DNA of 64,000 bases from Acetobacteraceae bacterium AT-5844 (GTDB lineage: Bacteria > Pseudomonadota > Alphaproteobacteria > Acetobacterales > Acetobacteraceae): contig JH599944.1 of NCBI GenBank assembly GCA_000245075.1, forward strand, positions 16,305-80,304. Reading direction: 5' to 3'. The position numbers were made by a program, and so were the translations under genes. The notes beneath the pieces were generated by a model, which did not search any database, had not been told where the DNA came from, and was given only the letters and a program-made list of their open reading frames with translations. Positions 1-9,282 of the stretch are shown piece after piece (the stretch's first letter is position 1; the number at the start of each line of letters is the position of its first letter).

Positions 1-1121
1 ATGCAGCGGGTGAGGGTGGTCTTGCCCGAGCCGGACTCGCCCACGAGCCCGAAGCTCTCGCCCTTGCGGATCTCCAGGCTGACGCCCTTCAGCGCCTGCA
101 CCGGTGGCGCGCGGTCGAACAACCCGCGCCGGGCGCCAGGGAACTCCTTCACCACGTTCTCGATGGACATGATGGTGCCGCCCGGTGCCGGGCGCGGCGG
201 TGGGGGGGCAAGGGGTGCCGCGGCCAGCGCGCCGCCGGCCAGGCCACGCAGCTCGCCGCGCTTCATGCTGGGCTTGGGCACGGAGGCCAGCAGGCCGCGC
301 GTGTAGTCGTGCCGCGGGTGCTTCAACACGTCCCGCACCGGGCCGGATTCCACAATGGCGCCGGCATACATCACGGCGACATGTGTGCAGAGCTGCGCCA
401 CCACGCCGAGATTGTGGGTGATGAACAGCACGCCGAGATTGTGCTCCTCCACCAGCCCATGAATCAGCCGCAGGATCTGCGCCTGAACGGAGACATCCAG
501 CGCCGTGGTCGGCTCATCGGCGATCAGCAGGTCCGGCCGGCCGATCAGCGCCATGGCGATCAGCACGCGCTGCTTCATGCCACCGGAGAATTGGTGCGGG
601 TAGTCGTGCACGCGGGCGGCGGCATTCGGAATGCCGACCTTCTCCAGCATGGCGACGGCCAGCTTCTCCGCCGCCGCGCGACGCGTACCGCGGGAGGCCG
701 AGGCATCCAGCCCGAGGATGGAGGGGTCCAGCCGCGCCGCATGCATCGCGACATCGACGAGCTGCGTGCCGATGCGGAAGGTGGGGTTCAGGTTGGTCGT
801 CGGGTCCTGGAAGATCATGCCGATGCGGCGGCCGCGCAGGGTCCGCATCGTTTCTTCCGTCTGGCGCAGGACATCCTTGCCCTGGAAGCGCACGCTGCCG
901 CGCAGATAGCGTCCGGGCGGCGTGGGCACGAGGCGGGAGACGGAAAGCCCGGTCAGCGACTTGCCCGAGCCCGTCTCCCCCACGATGCCCCAGATCTCGC
1001 CGCGCTTCACCGCGAAGGACACGCCGTTGAGGACCTGGATCTCGCCCTCGAAGCTGCGCATGGCGAGGTTGAGGTCGTCGATCTCCAGAAGGGTTTCAGC
1101 AGAGAAGGATTCGGGGGGCAT
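1..1121 (-). CDS. Fused peptide ABC transporter ATP-binding protein (two ABC domains), 3' end cut by the window edge
   Basis: This gene encodes the ATPase of a dipeptide/oligopeptide-type importer. About 373 residues are visible. The first ABC domain has Walker A GETGSGKS near residue 50, the signature SGGMKQR near 185, Walker B LLIADEP and the switch histidine in ITHNLG. A Pro/Ala-rich linker follows, and the frame continues without a stop into a second ABC domain ([16 protein letters not shown]) whose Walker A, GESGSGKT, lies close to position 30. DppD and DppF are usually separate proteins; this is the fused form seen in some importers such as GsiA. The ATG overlaps the stop of the upstream permease gene (ATGA), so translation is probably coupled. 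The remainder of the second domain lies outside the window. Confidence 0.93.
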   Translation of the reverse strand, partial: MPPESFSAETLLEIDDLNLAMRSFEGEIQVLNGVSFAVKRGEIWGIVGETGSGKSLTGLSVSRLVPTPPGRYLRGSVRFQGKDVLRQTEETMRTLRGRRIGMIFQDPTTNLNPTFRIGTQLVDVAMHAARLDPSILGLDASASRGTRRAAAEKLAVAMLEKVGIPNAAARVHDYPHQFSGGMKQRVLIAMALIGRPDLLIADEPTTALDVSVQAQILRLIHGLVEEHNLGVLFITHNLGVVAQLCTHVAVMYAGAIVESGPVRDVLKHPRHDYTRGLLASVPKPSMKRGELRGLAGGALAAAPLAPPPPRPAPGGTIMSIENVVKEFPGARRGLFDRAPPVQALKGVSLEIRKGESFGLVGESGSGKTTLTRC

Positions 1122-1996
1122 CAGCGGCGGGCCTTCGGATCGAGCAGGTCGCGCAGGCCGTCACCCAGCAGGTTGAAGCCGAACACGGCGAGGAATATGG
1201 CAAGGCCGGGGAAGATGGCGGTCCACCAGTAATCCGGCATGTTCACGCGGGCGACGGAGAGCAACGAGCCCCATTCCGGCGTCGGCGGCTTCACGCCGAT
1301 GCCGATGAAGCCCAGCGACGCCACGGTGAGAGTGGCGAAACCCATATCCAGCGACATCTTCACGATGATCGGCGACATGATGTTGGGCAGGATGTGCTTC
1401 CACAGCAGCCGGTTGGTGCCGGCACCCATGGCGCGGGAGGCAAGAACAAAAGTTTCCTCCCGCTTGGCCATCACCTCGCCGCGTACCAGCCGCGCATAGC
1501 CCGGCCACCAGGAGAGGGCGATGGCGAAGATCATGTTGAAGATGCCCGGGCCCAGCGCGGCGGCGACGGCCATGGCGAGGATAAGCCCCGGCACTGTCAG
1601 CATGAGGTCCGAGATGCGCATCAGCGCCTCATCCACCCAACCGCCGAAGAAGCCCGCGACCGCGCCGACGATGATGCCGGCGACAGCACCCACGATGACC
1701 ACCGCCATCCCCGCCAGGAGCGAGATGCGCGTGCCCGCGACCACCAGCGAGAACACGTCCTGCCCCATTTCATTGGTGCCGAACCAGTAGGTGGTGGAAG
1801 GCGCCTGCAACCGTGCGCTGGTATCCACCAGCCCCATGATGTGCTGCGGGTAAGGCGTCAGACTCGTGCCGCCGATGGCCAGCACCAGCAGCACCAGCAC
1901 GATCAGCAGGCCGAGGACGGAGACCCAGCTCTGGCGGAAGCGATAGAGGCCGCGCCGCCAGGCTTCGACGCGGGGATGTGCGGTCGTGCTGCTCAC
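1121..1996 (-). CDS. Peptide ABC transporter permease, DppC type
   Basis: This is an inner-membrane permease of a peptide-type importer, 291 aa. Its N-terminus has the cytoplasmic stretch and first membrane helix typical of DppC/OppC (FRQSWVSVLGLLIVLVLLVL). The BPD_transp_1 core contains the cytoplasmic coupling loop around EETFVLASRAMGAG, which contacts the ATPase. I chose a GTG start at 1996 because it overlaps the stop of the DppB-type gene (GTGA), and because residues further upstream in this frame only shadow that gene. It partners the DppB-type permease, the binding protein and the fused ATPase in the same operon. The substrate cannot be read from the permease, but the neighbouring oxoprolinase-like enzyme points to an amide or small peptide. 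Confidence 0.92.
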   Translation of the reverse strand: MSSTTAHPRVEAWRRGLYRFRQSWVSVLGLLIVLVLLVLAIGGTSLTPYPQHIMGLVDTSARLQAPSTTYWFGTNEMGQDVFSLVVAGTRISLLAGMAVVIVGAVAGIIVGAVAGFFGGWVDEALMRISDLMLTVPGLILAMAVAAALGPGIFNMIFAIALSWWPGYARLVRGEVMAKREETFVLASRAMGAGTNRLLWKHILPNIMSPIIVKMSLDMGFATLTVASLGFIGIGVKPPTPEWGSLLSVARVNMPDYWWTAIFPGLAIFLAVFGFNLLGDGLRDLLDPKARR

Positions 1997-3000
1997 TGAT
2001 AGCGGACCTTCGGGTTGAGCAGGCCGTAGAGCAGATCGACGACCAGATTCACGGTGACGAAAATCGCGCCGATGCACAGCGTCACGCCAATGATCGGCAT
2101 GAAGTCCTGCGTCAGCACCGCCTGGGTGGCGTAGAGGCCGATGCCCGGCCAGTCGAACACCGTCTCCACCAGCACCGTGCCGCCCAGCAGCCAGCCGAAA
2201 TACAGGCCGATGACGGTGAGGGTGGCGGAGATGGCGTTCTTCAGCACGTATTTGAACAGGATGAGCCGCTGGGAGAGGCCAAGCGCGCGCTCCGTCAGCA
2301 CGTAATCCTGTTGCAGCACCTCGATGGTGGAGGCGCGCATCATCCGCATGATGGTGGCCAGCGGCGAGAGGCTCATCGCGATCGCCGGCAGCGCCAGATA
2401 GGAGAGCGCGACGCCGAAGGCGTGGAACTGGCCGGAGAGCAGCGCATCCACCGTCAGCAGGCCGGTGATGGCGGGTGGCGGGTCTTCCGTCAGTGGGAAG
2501 CGGCCTGAGAGCGGCAGCCAGCCTAGCCACATGGCGAAGAGCAACTGGAACACCAGCCCCAGGAAGAAGCGCGGCATGGAGATGGCGCCGAGCGAGACGG
2601 TGCGGGAGATGAAGTCCGGCCAGCGGTTGCGGAACACCGCCGCCATCAGCCCCATGGGAATGCCGATGCCGATGGCCAGCAGCATGGCGGCCAGCACCAG
2701 CTCCAGCGTCGCCGGCAGGTATGCGGCGAGGTCCTCCGCCACCGGGCGGCGGGTGAAGATGGAAACGCCCCAATCGCCCTGGAACAACCCGGTCAGGTAG
2801 TTCCAGTACTGAACGACCAGAGGCTTATCCAGGCCGAATTCACGGGCCACGGAGGCCACATCCGCGGCCGTCGCATTCGGGCCAGCCGCCAGCGCCACCG
2901 GGTCTCCCGGCAGTAGCCGGGCGATGGCGAAGACCAGCATGGAAAGGCCCAGCAGCACCGGGACCAGCAGCAACAGGCGCCGCAGGATGTAACCGACCAT
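1993..3000 (-). CDS. Peptide ABC transporter permease, DppB type
   Basis: This is an inner-membrane permease of 335 aa, the usual DppB/OppB length. It starts with the family pattern MVGYILRRLLLLVPVLLGLSM and a long first helix. The periplasmic loop contains LPGDPVALAAGP and the GDWGVS motif common in DppB. The coupling loop is at VLTERALGLSQRLILFKYVLKNA near residues 225-245. It ends within four bases of the start of the DppC-type gene and begins 9 bases after the stop of the binding-protein gene, so the transporter subunits are tightly packed in one transcript. Confidence 0.93.
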   Translation of the reverse strand: MVGYILRRLLLLVPVLLGLSMLVFAIARLLPGDPVALAAGPNATAADVASVAREFGLDKPLVVQYWNYLTGLFQGDWGVSIFTRRPVAEDLAAYLPATLELVLAAMLLAIGIGIPMGLMAAVFRNRWPDFISRTVSLGAISMPRFFLGLVFQLLFAMWLGWLPLSGRFPLTEDPPPAITGLLTVDALLSGQFHAFGVALSYLALPAIAMSLSPLATIMRMMRASTIEVLQQDYVLTERALGLSQRLILFKYVLKNAISATLTVIGLYFGWLLGGTVLVETVFDWPGIGLYATQAVLTQDFMPIIGVTLCIGAIFVTVNLVVDLLYGLLNPKVRYQ

Positions 3001-3009
3001 GGTGCCCGT

Positions 3010-4569
3010 TCAGCCCAGCGAGAGCGGGAACAGCTCGATGGCGTTGGAAGCCACCGGGGTGAAGGTGAAGCCCTTCACGTTGTTCCGCATGGCCAGCTTG
3101 CGCTTCTCCAGCACGCCGAAGATGTCGGGGCTGTCTTCCATGAGCGTGCGCTGGAACTGGACATACAGCTCACGCCGCTTCTCCGGGTCCGTCTCGCCGC
3201 GCGCATCGTCCAGCAGCTTGTCGATGGCGGGGTTGGAATAGACCGGGTTCTGCCAGCCGCCATTGCGGGAGGAGTGATAGCCCGCATAGGCCAGGTTGTC
3301 CGGGTCGCCGTAATTGGCGGTCTGGTACACCATGAAGATATCCGGCGTCGTTTCGGGCGAGCGGGCGGCGGAGACCATGTCGGGCCAGATCATCGGCTTG
3401 ATGTCGAGCTCGATGTTCAGCGCGCGCAGGCTGTCCAGCAGCACCAGCGCCCAGCGGCGCTGCTGCTCCAGCCCGGAGACATGCGCGACGGTAAGCTTGA
3501 TGCCGCCATTCGGGGTGGAGGACTTCGCCAGGAACTCCTTCGCCCGCGCCAGATCGGTGCGGTAGATCGGAAGATCCTTGTCGAAGCCGTCGATGGTCTC
3601 GGGGAAGGGGCCGCGCATCAGCTCGGCATAGCCCGCGACATCCAGCATGCCCTGGTAGTTGAAGGCGCAGGCAATGGCGCGGCGCAGGTTCGCATCCTGC
3701 AGCGGGCCGTGCCGCGTGTTCATCTTCATGGAGAAGGTGCGGTACTCGGGCTCGATCACCAGATTGACGCCGGCGCGGCCCTTCAGCGCATCCATATCCT
3801 CGCTGGTCAGGTCCACGGCGATCTGCGCCTCGCCCCGCTGCACCATCAGGCGCTGCGTCGCGGTCTCGCGCGTAATCTTCCAGATGGCGCCGGTCAGGTT
3901 GCCGCCGCCCTGCTTCCAGGCATTGGCCACCCGCTCGAACTCATACAGATTGCCTGCCTCGGCGCGGCGCAGCTTGAAGGCACCGGAACCCGCGAGGTTG
4001 GAGCGCAGGAAGGTCTGCCCGTCATCCTCGCCCTTGTTGGCCTCCACCTGCGCGGGGTTCACGATCCACACCCAGGGCAGCACGGAGAGGAAGGGCACGA
4101 AGGGTTTTACGAGCTTCACCCGCACAGTCGTGGCGTCAACGGCTTCCACGCTGTTCTGGTCGACCACGCCGGCGATCATCCAGGCATTGCCGCGATTGAG
4201 GCGCAGCAGGCGGTCGAAGGAGTACTTCACCGCCTCCGCCGTCACCGGCGCGCCATCGTGGAACTTGGCGGCGGGGTCGAGCTTGAAAGTATACTCCTGG
4301 CCATCGTCGGAGACGGTCCAGGACTGCGCCAGATGCGGCACGGGCTTGGGCGGGTTGCCCTCCACCCGCACCAGGGAGTCATAGGTGTTCCGCAGCGCCA
4401 TCGACGCCGAGTAACCACTAGCCACATGCGGGTCGAAGTTCGGGATATCCTGGTTGCTCGCGATCACCAGGATGCGGCGGCCCTGCGCCTCCGCCTGCCG
4501 CTGCGCGGCCAGACCCGCCAGCATGGCGGCGCCGCCAGCCAGGACGCCACGTCGTGTCGTTGTCAGCAT
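3010..4569 (-). CDS. Extracellular solute-binding protein, family 5 (peptide type)
   Basis: This is the periplasmic receptor of the peptide-type importer, 519 aa. The N-terminus MLTTTRRGVLAGGAAMLAGL carries a twin-arginine-like signal peptide with a probable cleavage after AEA. The mature part has SBP_bac_5 features: a DIPNFDPHVASGYSAS opening, YDSLVRVEG, a hydrophobic core, and the conserved YTFKLDPAAKFHDGAPVTAEAV region near residues 90-110. I chose the ATG at 4569 because GGAGAG stands just upstream; an alternative ATG lies 12 bases further up at 4581. The gene follows the oxoprolinase-like gene by 32 bases. Known family ligands are peptides, glutathione, nickel and sugars; the ligand here is unknown. 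Confidence 0.92.
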   Translation of the reverse strand: MLTTTRRGVLAGGAAMLAGLAAQRQAEAQGRRILVIASNQDIPNFDPHVASGYSASMALRNTYDSLVRVEGNPPKPVPHLAQSWTVSDDGQEYTFKLDPAAKFHDGAPVTAEAVKYSFDRLLRLNRGNAWMIAGVVDQNSVEAVDATTVRVKLVKPFVPFLSVLPWVWIVNPAQVEANKGEDDGQTFLRSNLAGSGAFKLRRAEAGNLYEFERVANAWKQGGGNLTGAIWKITRETATQRLMVQRGEAQIAVDLTSEDMDALKGRAGVNLVIEPEYRTFSMKMNTRHGPLQDANLRRAIACAFNYQGMLDVAGYAELMRGPFPETIDGFDKDLPIYRTDLARAKEFLAKSSTPNGGIKLTVAHVSGLEQQRRWALVLLDSLRALNIELDIKPMIWPDMVSAARSPETTPDIFMVYQTANYGDPDNLAYAGYHSSRNGGWQNPVYSNPAIDKLLDDARGETDPEKRRELYVQFQRTLMEDSPDIFGVLEKRKLAMRNNVKGFTFTPVASNAIELFPLSLG

Positions 4570-4601
4570 TGCTCTCTCCATCCGCCAGGGGAAGGTCATC
4601 T

Positions 4602-7600
4602 TCAGGCCGTCGCGGCGACAGGTGCCACGGCATAGTCGCGCGCCGCGCCTTCCTCCGACACCAGGCCCCTCTGCACGTCGCGTGCCAGCATGGCGGGGTC
4701 GCGCTCGGCCGGATTGCCGAAGCCGGAGCCGCCCGCGAGGACGATCTCCACCACCTGCGTATCGCGGTCGATCTGCACCAGCATGCCGGTGCCGCAATTC
4801 AACACCTCATTGCCCTCGGCATCCAGCACGCGGCCACTGGCCTCGCCGCCCGCCTTGCCGCCGAACAGGCCGTCGATCGGGTTGCCGACGCCTTCTGGAT
4901 AGACGGTGACCAACGTGGTCAGCCCGTCATCATGCAGCTTCCGCACCTTCACGCGCTGGCCGAGGCCGCCGCGATGCTTACCGGCGCCGCCCGTATCCGT
5001 GATGAAGGTCTTTTCGAGCACCAGCACCGGCACGCGTGCCTCGAACAGTTCGATAGACGTGTTCGCGGCGGAGGTCGGCCACAGCAGGCCATTCTTGCCG
5101 TCGCCCTGGGCGGAAGCTCCCTGGCCGCCGCCGATGAACAGCATGTCGGAATAGGTGCGGCCTTCCGCATCCTGCCCGTACATATAGGCCGCCATCGGCA
5201 GGCCGGTATTGGCCTGCACCTGGCGCGGCGCGGCATCGGACAATGCACGGAAGATGTTCGGCGCCAGATACCAGCCCGTGCGCGTGCGCAGGTTCACCGA
5301 GGCCGGGCGCTTCGGGTTCAGGATCGAGCCTTCCGGCGCCTTGACGGTGAAGGGGCGGTAGCAGCCGGCATTGCCGCGCACGCCCGGCGTCAGCATGCAC
5401 TTCAGCGGGTAGGTGGCGTGGGCGGCCGTATAGTTCATCGTGGAGTTCAGGCCACCCTGCGGTAGCTGCGGCGGGGCGCCGTCGAAATCCAGCTCGATCT
5501 CGTCGCCGGCCACCGTGAGCTTCAGCGGGTAGTCCAGCCGCTGACCCAGCGGGTTGTTCCAGATGGTGCTGTTGTACTCGCCATCCGGCAGCGCGCGGAT
5601 GGCATCGCGCATCGCCTTCTCCGAGCGGCCCTGCACCACGGAGGCCAGCGCGCGCAGATCCTTCATGCCGTAATCGGACATGAAGGCCAGCAGCCGCTCG
5701 CCACCCAGCGCATTGGCGGCGACGAAGGAGTGGATGTCGCCCAGCACCTGCTCGGGGTTACGGACATTCTCGGCCAGCAGGCGGAACAGGCTTTCGTTCG
5801 GGCGGCCCGCCTCGAACAGCTTCATCGGCGGGATCTGGAAGCCTTCCTCATAGATCTCGCGCGCCCGCAGGGAGTCCTTGGTGCCGCCGATGTCGGAGAC
5901 ATGGCCCACGGTGCCCATCAGCCCGACGACCTTGCCCTCCAGGAACACCGGCGTCACCACGGCGATGTCGAACAGATGGCCGGCGCAGAGCCACGGATCG
6001 TTGGTGATCAGCACGTCGCCGGGCACCAGCGTCTCGGCCGGATAGCGCTCCAGCAGCGCCTTCACTGCCAGCGGCAGCGTCAGGTTGAACACCGGCATGG
6101 CGCGCGGGGAGTGCGCCAGCGTCTCGCCGGTTGGGTCCAGCAGCTCCGTGGCGAAGTCCTGGCTCTCGGAGATCACCAGCGAGAAGGCGGTGCGGCAGAT
6201 GGTCAGCCACATTTCCTCGACCACGGTGATCAGGCGGGACCACATGATCTCCAGCGCGATCGGGTCCGCCTCGATGCGGGCGATCGCCTGCTCCAGCGGC
6301 ATGTCCTCGGTGATGCCGTCCGCCGCGCGCACGGTGGCGGCGATGGAGATGCGCAGGTTCAGGCTCTCATCCACCGTCACGCTGTCGCCCGGGGCAACGA
6401 TGGTGGTGGACTCACGCTCCTCGATGATCGCAGGGCCTTGCAGGGTGAAGCCGGAGGCCAGGGCGTAGCGGTCATAGACCGTGGCATCGTGCCAGCCGCC
6501 CTCGAACCAGGCGCGGCGCGTGCCCTTCACGGCCTTGGCGGCGTCTCCGCCACCCACGGCGCCGCTGAGGGAGAGCTTCGGCTCTGGCCCCACCACGCGC
6601 AGGCGGAAGTTGATGGCCTCCATCCGCGCACCCTCATAGACGGAGGTGTAACGCGCGGCATAGGCCTTCACGAACTCGGCGCTGATGGCGTCGAGGCTGT
6701 CTTCGCCGATCACGCCGCCTGGCAGCGGCACGGAAATGTCGTGCATCTGGCCGACGAGGCGCATGTCGGCGCTCCGCTCCACCCGGATATCGGCGGGCGA
6801 GACGCCCGCGGCCAGCAGGTGCTTGCGGCCCTCGGCCTCCAGTTCATCCAGCACGGCGTTGACGCGCGCGGCGTCGAAGCCCGGGGAGAATTCCACAGGC
6901 AGGGAGCGGACGCTTTCGAAGGAGAGCGGCGCGGCCAGGAAGCCCAGCGCGGAGGCCGCACCGGAGGCCGGCGGAATGATGACCTCCTTCACGCCCAGCA
7001 CGCGGGCCACATCCGCGGCATGGGCCGGGCCGGCGCCGCCGAAGCCGACCATGGCATAGCGGCGCGGGTCCTTGCCCTTTTCCACCAGATGCACGCGGGC
7101 GGCGGCGGCCATGCTCTCCACCACCACCTTGTGGATGCCCCAGGCGGCTTCCGGCACGGAAAGATTCAGCGGCTCCGCGACGCTCTTCACCGCCGCCTCG
7201 CAGGCCGCCATGTCCAGCTTCATGCGGCCGCCGAGGAAGAAGGCGGGATCGTAATAGCCGAGGATCAGGTTGGCGTCCGTCACGGTCGGCTTCGTGCCGC
7301 CCATGCCGTAGCAGGCCGGGCCGGGGTCGGAGCCGGCGGAATGCGGGCCGACCTTCAGCAGGCCAACCTCGTCGATGGCGGCGATAGAGCCACCACCGGC
7401 ACCGATCTCGATCATGTCGATGACGGGCGCCTTGATCGGCAGGCCGGAACCCTTGCTGAAGCGATGCACGCGGCCCGCTTCCAGCATCGGCGCGATTTCG
7501 ACGCGGCCATCCTCGACCATGCAGGCCTTGGCGGTGGTGCCGCCCATGTCGAAGGAAATGACGTCCTTCTTGCCCGCCAGCTCGCCAAACAGCGCGGTCG

Positions 7601-8435
7601 CCAGGCCACCGCCCGCCGGACCGGATTCCAGCAGGCGGATGGGGAAGGCGCGGGCTGTCTCGGGGGACACCAGGCCACCTGCCGAATGCATCAGCCGCAG
7701 CGCGCCGGTGAAGCCGCGCCCGGCCAGCTCACGCTCCAGCCGCTTCAGGTAGCGGTCCATCAGCGGCTGCACATAGGCGTTGGCGCAGGTCGTCACCGCG
7801 CGCTGGTATTCCCAGAGTTCGCTGACCACCTCGGCGGAGAGCGAAACCGCCAGTTCCGGGAACTCTTCCCGGGCGATGCGGCCGATGGCCTGCTCATGCG
7901 CCGCGTTGCGATAGGCATTGAGCAGGCAGACCGCTACAGCCTCCACCCCCGCATCCAGCAGCGTGCGGAAGGCGGCGCGCACGCCGGCCTCGTCCAGCGG
8001 CGTGACGACATTGCCGTCGCGGTCCAGCCGCTCGGCCACCTCCAGGCGCAGGTCGCGCGAAACCAGCGGCTCGGGGAAGCCGAGGAAAAGGTCATAGATG
8101 TCGTAGCGCTGCTCCGTGCCCATCTCCAGGATGTCGCGGAAGCCCTGGGTGGTGATCAGGCCCAGCCTGGCGCCCTTGCGCTCGATGACGGCGTTGGTAA
8201 CGAGCGTGGTGCCGTGGATGATCTCGCCCACATCGGCCAGGCCGATGCCGGCCATGGCCACCAGCTCCTCCAGCCCCAGCAGCGCGGCGGCGGAGGGGTC
8301 GTGCGGCGTGGTCAGGCGCTTGTGCAGGCGCACGCTGCCTTCCTGGCCGTCATACAGGATGAAGTCGGTAAAGGTGCCGCCGATATCGAAGCCGATGCGC
8401 CAGCGGTGGGTGGAGGGTGCCATGGTCTGGGTCAT
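4602..8435 (-). CDS. Fused HyuA-HyuB hydantoinase / 5-oxoprolinase-type enzyme
   Basis: This 1277-aa protein combines the two halves of the ATP-dependent hydantoinase/oxoprolinase family, close to the length of eukaryotic-type 5-oxoprolinase. Residues 1 to about 690 are HyuA-like, with the ASKHA phosphate-binding motif IGFDIGGTFTDF at 14-25, the conserved HGTTLVTNAV near 70 and a glycine-rich GAGGGSIAAIDEVG segment. From about 700 onward it is HyuB-like, with SQDFATELLD, NDPWLCAGHLFD, GHVSDIGG and GGGQGASAQGDGKNG. Family members hydrolyse cyclic amides such as 5-oxoproline or hydantoins with ATP. Its start lies 5 bases after the IclR stop, and AAGGA overlaps that stop. Which cyclic amide it uses is inference only. 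Confidence 0.93.
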   Translation of the reverse strand: MTQTMAPSTHRWRIGFDIGGTFTDFILYDGQEGSVRLHKRLTTPHDPSAAALLGLEELVAMAGIGLADVGEIIHGTTLVTNAVIERKGARLGLITTQGFRDILEMGTEQRYDIYDLFLGFPEPLVSRDLRLEVAERLDRDGNVVTPLDEAGVRAAFRTLLDAGVEAVAVCLLNAYRNAAHEQAIGRIAREEFPELAVSLSAEVVSELWEYQRAVTTCANAYVQPLMDRYLKRLERELAGRGFTGALRLMHSAGGLVSPETARAFPIRLLESGPAGGGLATALFGELAGKKDVISFDMGGTTAKACMVEDGRVEIAPMLEAGRVHRFSKGSGLPIKAPVIDMIEIGAGGGSIAAIDEVGLLKVGPHSAGSDPGPACYGMGGTKPTVTDANLILGYYDPAFFLGGRMKLDMAACEAAVKSVAEPLNLSVPEAAWGIHKVVVESMAAAARVHLVEKGKDPRRYAMVGFGGAGPAHAADVARVLGVKEVIIPPASGAASALGFLAAPLSFESVRSLPVEFSPGFDAARVNAVLDELEAEGRKHLLAAGVSPADIRVERSADMRLVGQMHDISVPLPGGVIGEDSLDAISAEFVKAYAARYTSVYEGARMEAINFRLRVVGPEPKLSLSGAVGGGDAAKAVKGTRRAWFEGGWHDATVYDRYALASGFTLQGPAIIEERESTTIVAPGDSVTVDESLNLRISIAATVRAADGITEDMPLEQAIARIEADPIALEIMWSRLITVVEEMWLTICRTAFSLVISESQDFATELLDPTGETLAHSPRAMPVFNLTLPLAVKALLERYPAETLVPGDVLITNDPWLCAGHLFDIAVVTPVFLEGKVVGLMGTVGHVSDIGGTKDSLRAREIYEEGFQIPPMKLFEAGRPNESLFRLLAENVRNPEQVLGDIHSFVAANALGGERLLAFMSDYGMKDLRALASVVQGRSEKAMRDAIRALPDGEYNSTIWNNPLGQRLDYPLKLTVAGDEIELDFDGAPPQLPQGGLNSTMNYTAAHATYPLKCMLTPGVRGNAGCYRPFTVKAPEGSILNPKRPASVNLRTRTGWYLAPNIFRALSDAAPRQVQANTGLPMAAYMYGQDAEGRTYSDMLFIGGGQGASAQGDGKNGLLWPTSAANTSIELFEARVPVLVLEKTFITDTGGAGKHRGGLGQRVKVRKLHDDGLTTLVTVYPEGVGNPIDGLFGGKAGGEASGRVLDAEGNEVLNCGTGMLVQIDRDTQVVEIVLAGGSGFGNPAERDPAMLARDVQRGLVSEEGAARDYAVAPVAATA

Positions 8436-8440
8436 GTCCT

Positions 8441-9220
8441 TCAGGCGGCCTTACGGTTGCTGATCCGGGGAATGCCGAGCGGGTCGTCCACGAGGGTGGC
8501 GATCTCGGCGGCCTCGGCCAGCATGGCGTTGAGCATGGCCTCCCGCTCCGCTTCGGAGACGGTGGCCAGGGGGTAGACGAGACAGAGGGCGACGTCCTCG
8601 CCGGTCTGGCGTTCGCCCACGGCGACGGCCAGCGCGCCGATTCCGGCATTCGCTTCATCATGAGACGTGGCGAAGCCATCCCGCCGCACCACGGCCAATG
8701 CGGCCAGCAGCGCATCGATATCGGCGGGGGAGGCGGGGTGGACGGGGCTCAGCGATTGCGGGTGCAGAGCGCGGACCTCGGCATCCGTCTTGCGTGCCAG
8801 CAGGGCGCGGCCGGTGGCGCTGGCGAAGCCGGCGAGGCGGCGGCCGATCGGCGTGCCAACGCGCAGCGCGCTGGTGCCCTCATGATGCGCGACCCCTACC
8901 ACATCCGCGCCATCCAGCACCGAGACATAGCTGGTGTGGCCGAAGCGGGCGGAGAGCCGCGCGACGGCATCATCGGCCCGGGCCAGCAGCGTGGAGGCAC
9001 GGCGGTAGGTCTGTCCCAGCTCGAACAACAGGATGCCCGGCCGGTAGCGGCGCGAAGCGGGGGCGAGTTCGAGTAGCCCTGCATCGCGCATGGCCCGCAG
9101 CAGGCGGGAGGTGCTGCTTTTCGGCGTGCCCAGGATGGCGACCACATCGGTGAGGGTCAGCTCAAGCCGGGCTGGGTTGAAGCAGCGCAGAACGTCGGCG
9201 GCGTTGGCCAGGATCGTCAT
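8441..9220 (-). CDS. IclR-family transcriptional regulator
   Basis: This 259-aa regulator has a winged helix-turn-helix at residues 1-60 (LTLTDVVAILGTPKSSTSRLLRAM) and an IclR effector-binding domain from about 75, with the typical RVGTPIGRRLAGFASATGRALLA and a GFATSHDEANAGIGALAVAV stretch. IclR proteins bind small acids or their derivatives and act as repressors or activators of catabolic operons. It is the first gene of the operon encoding the oxoprolinase-like enzyme and the peptide-type transporter, so it probably controls that operon and itself. Repeated GTTCC/GGAAC half-sites lie directly upstream of its start. The inducer is not evident. Confidence 0.93.
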   Translation of the reverse strand: MTILANAADVLRCFNPARLELTLTDVVAILGTPKSSTSRLLRAMRDAGLLELAPASRRYRPGILLFELGQTYRRASTLLARADDAVARLSARFGHTSYVSVLDGADVVGVAHHEGTSALRVGTPIGRRLAGFASATGRALLARKTDAEVRALHPQSLSPVHPASPADIDALLAALAVVRRDGFATSHDEANAGIGALAVAVGERQTGEDVALCLVYPLATVSEAEREAMLNAMLAEAAEIATLVDDPLGIPRISNRKAA

Positions 9221-9224
9221 GACG

Positions 9225-9251
9225 GTTCCGAAAAATGGAACACAGGTTCCG
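9225..9251. promoter_or_regulatory. Probable IclR operator cluster (GTTCC/GGAAC inverted repeats)
   Basis: Two overlapping inverted repeats share one arm. GTTCC at 9225-9229 faces GGAAC at 9237-9241, which in turn faces GTTCC at 9246-9250. The TGGAAC-ACAG-GTTCC half resembles known IclR-type operators built from TGGAA/TTCCA half-sites. The block begins 5 bases upstream of the iclR start codon. The 9-mer CCGAAAAAT next to it recurs inverted at 9274-9282. Binding by the adjacent IclR protein is inferred. Confidence 0.55.
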
Positions 9252-9282
9252 AATAAAGGTACTATAAACCTTCATTTTTCGG

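Noticed and set aside
5730..8576. A very long plus-strand open frame opposite the HyuA-HyuB gene
   Set aside because: It has no recognisable domain, is rich in His, Gly and Arg, and mirrors the codon positions of a clearly coding gene on the other strand. It is a GC-driven shadow.
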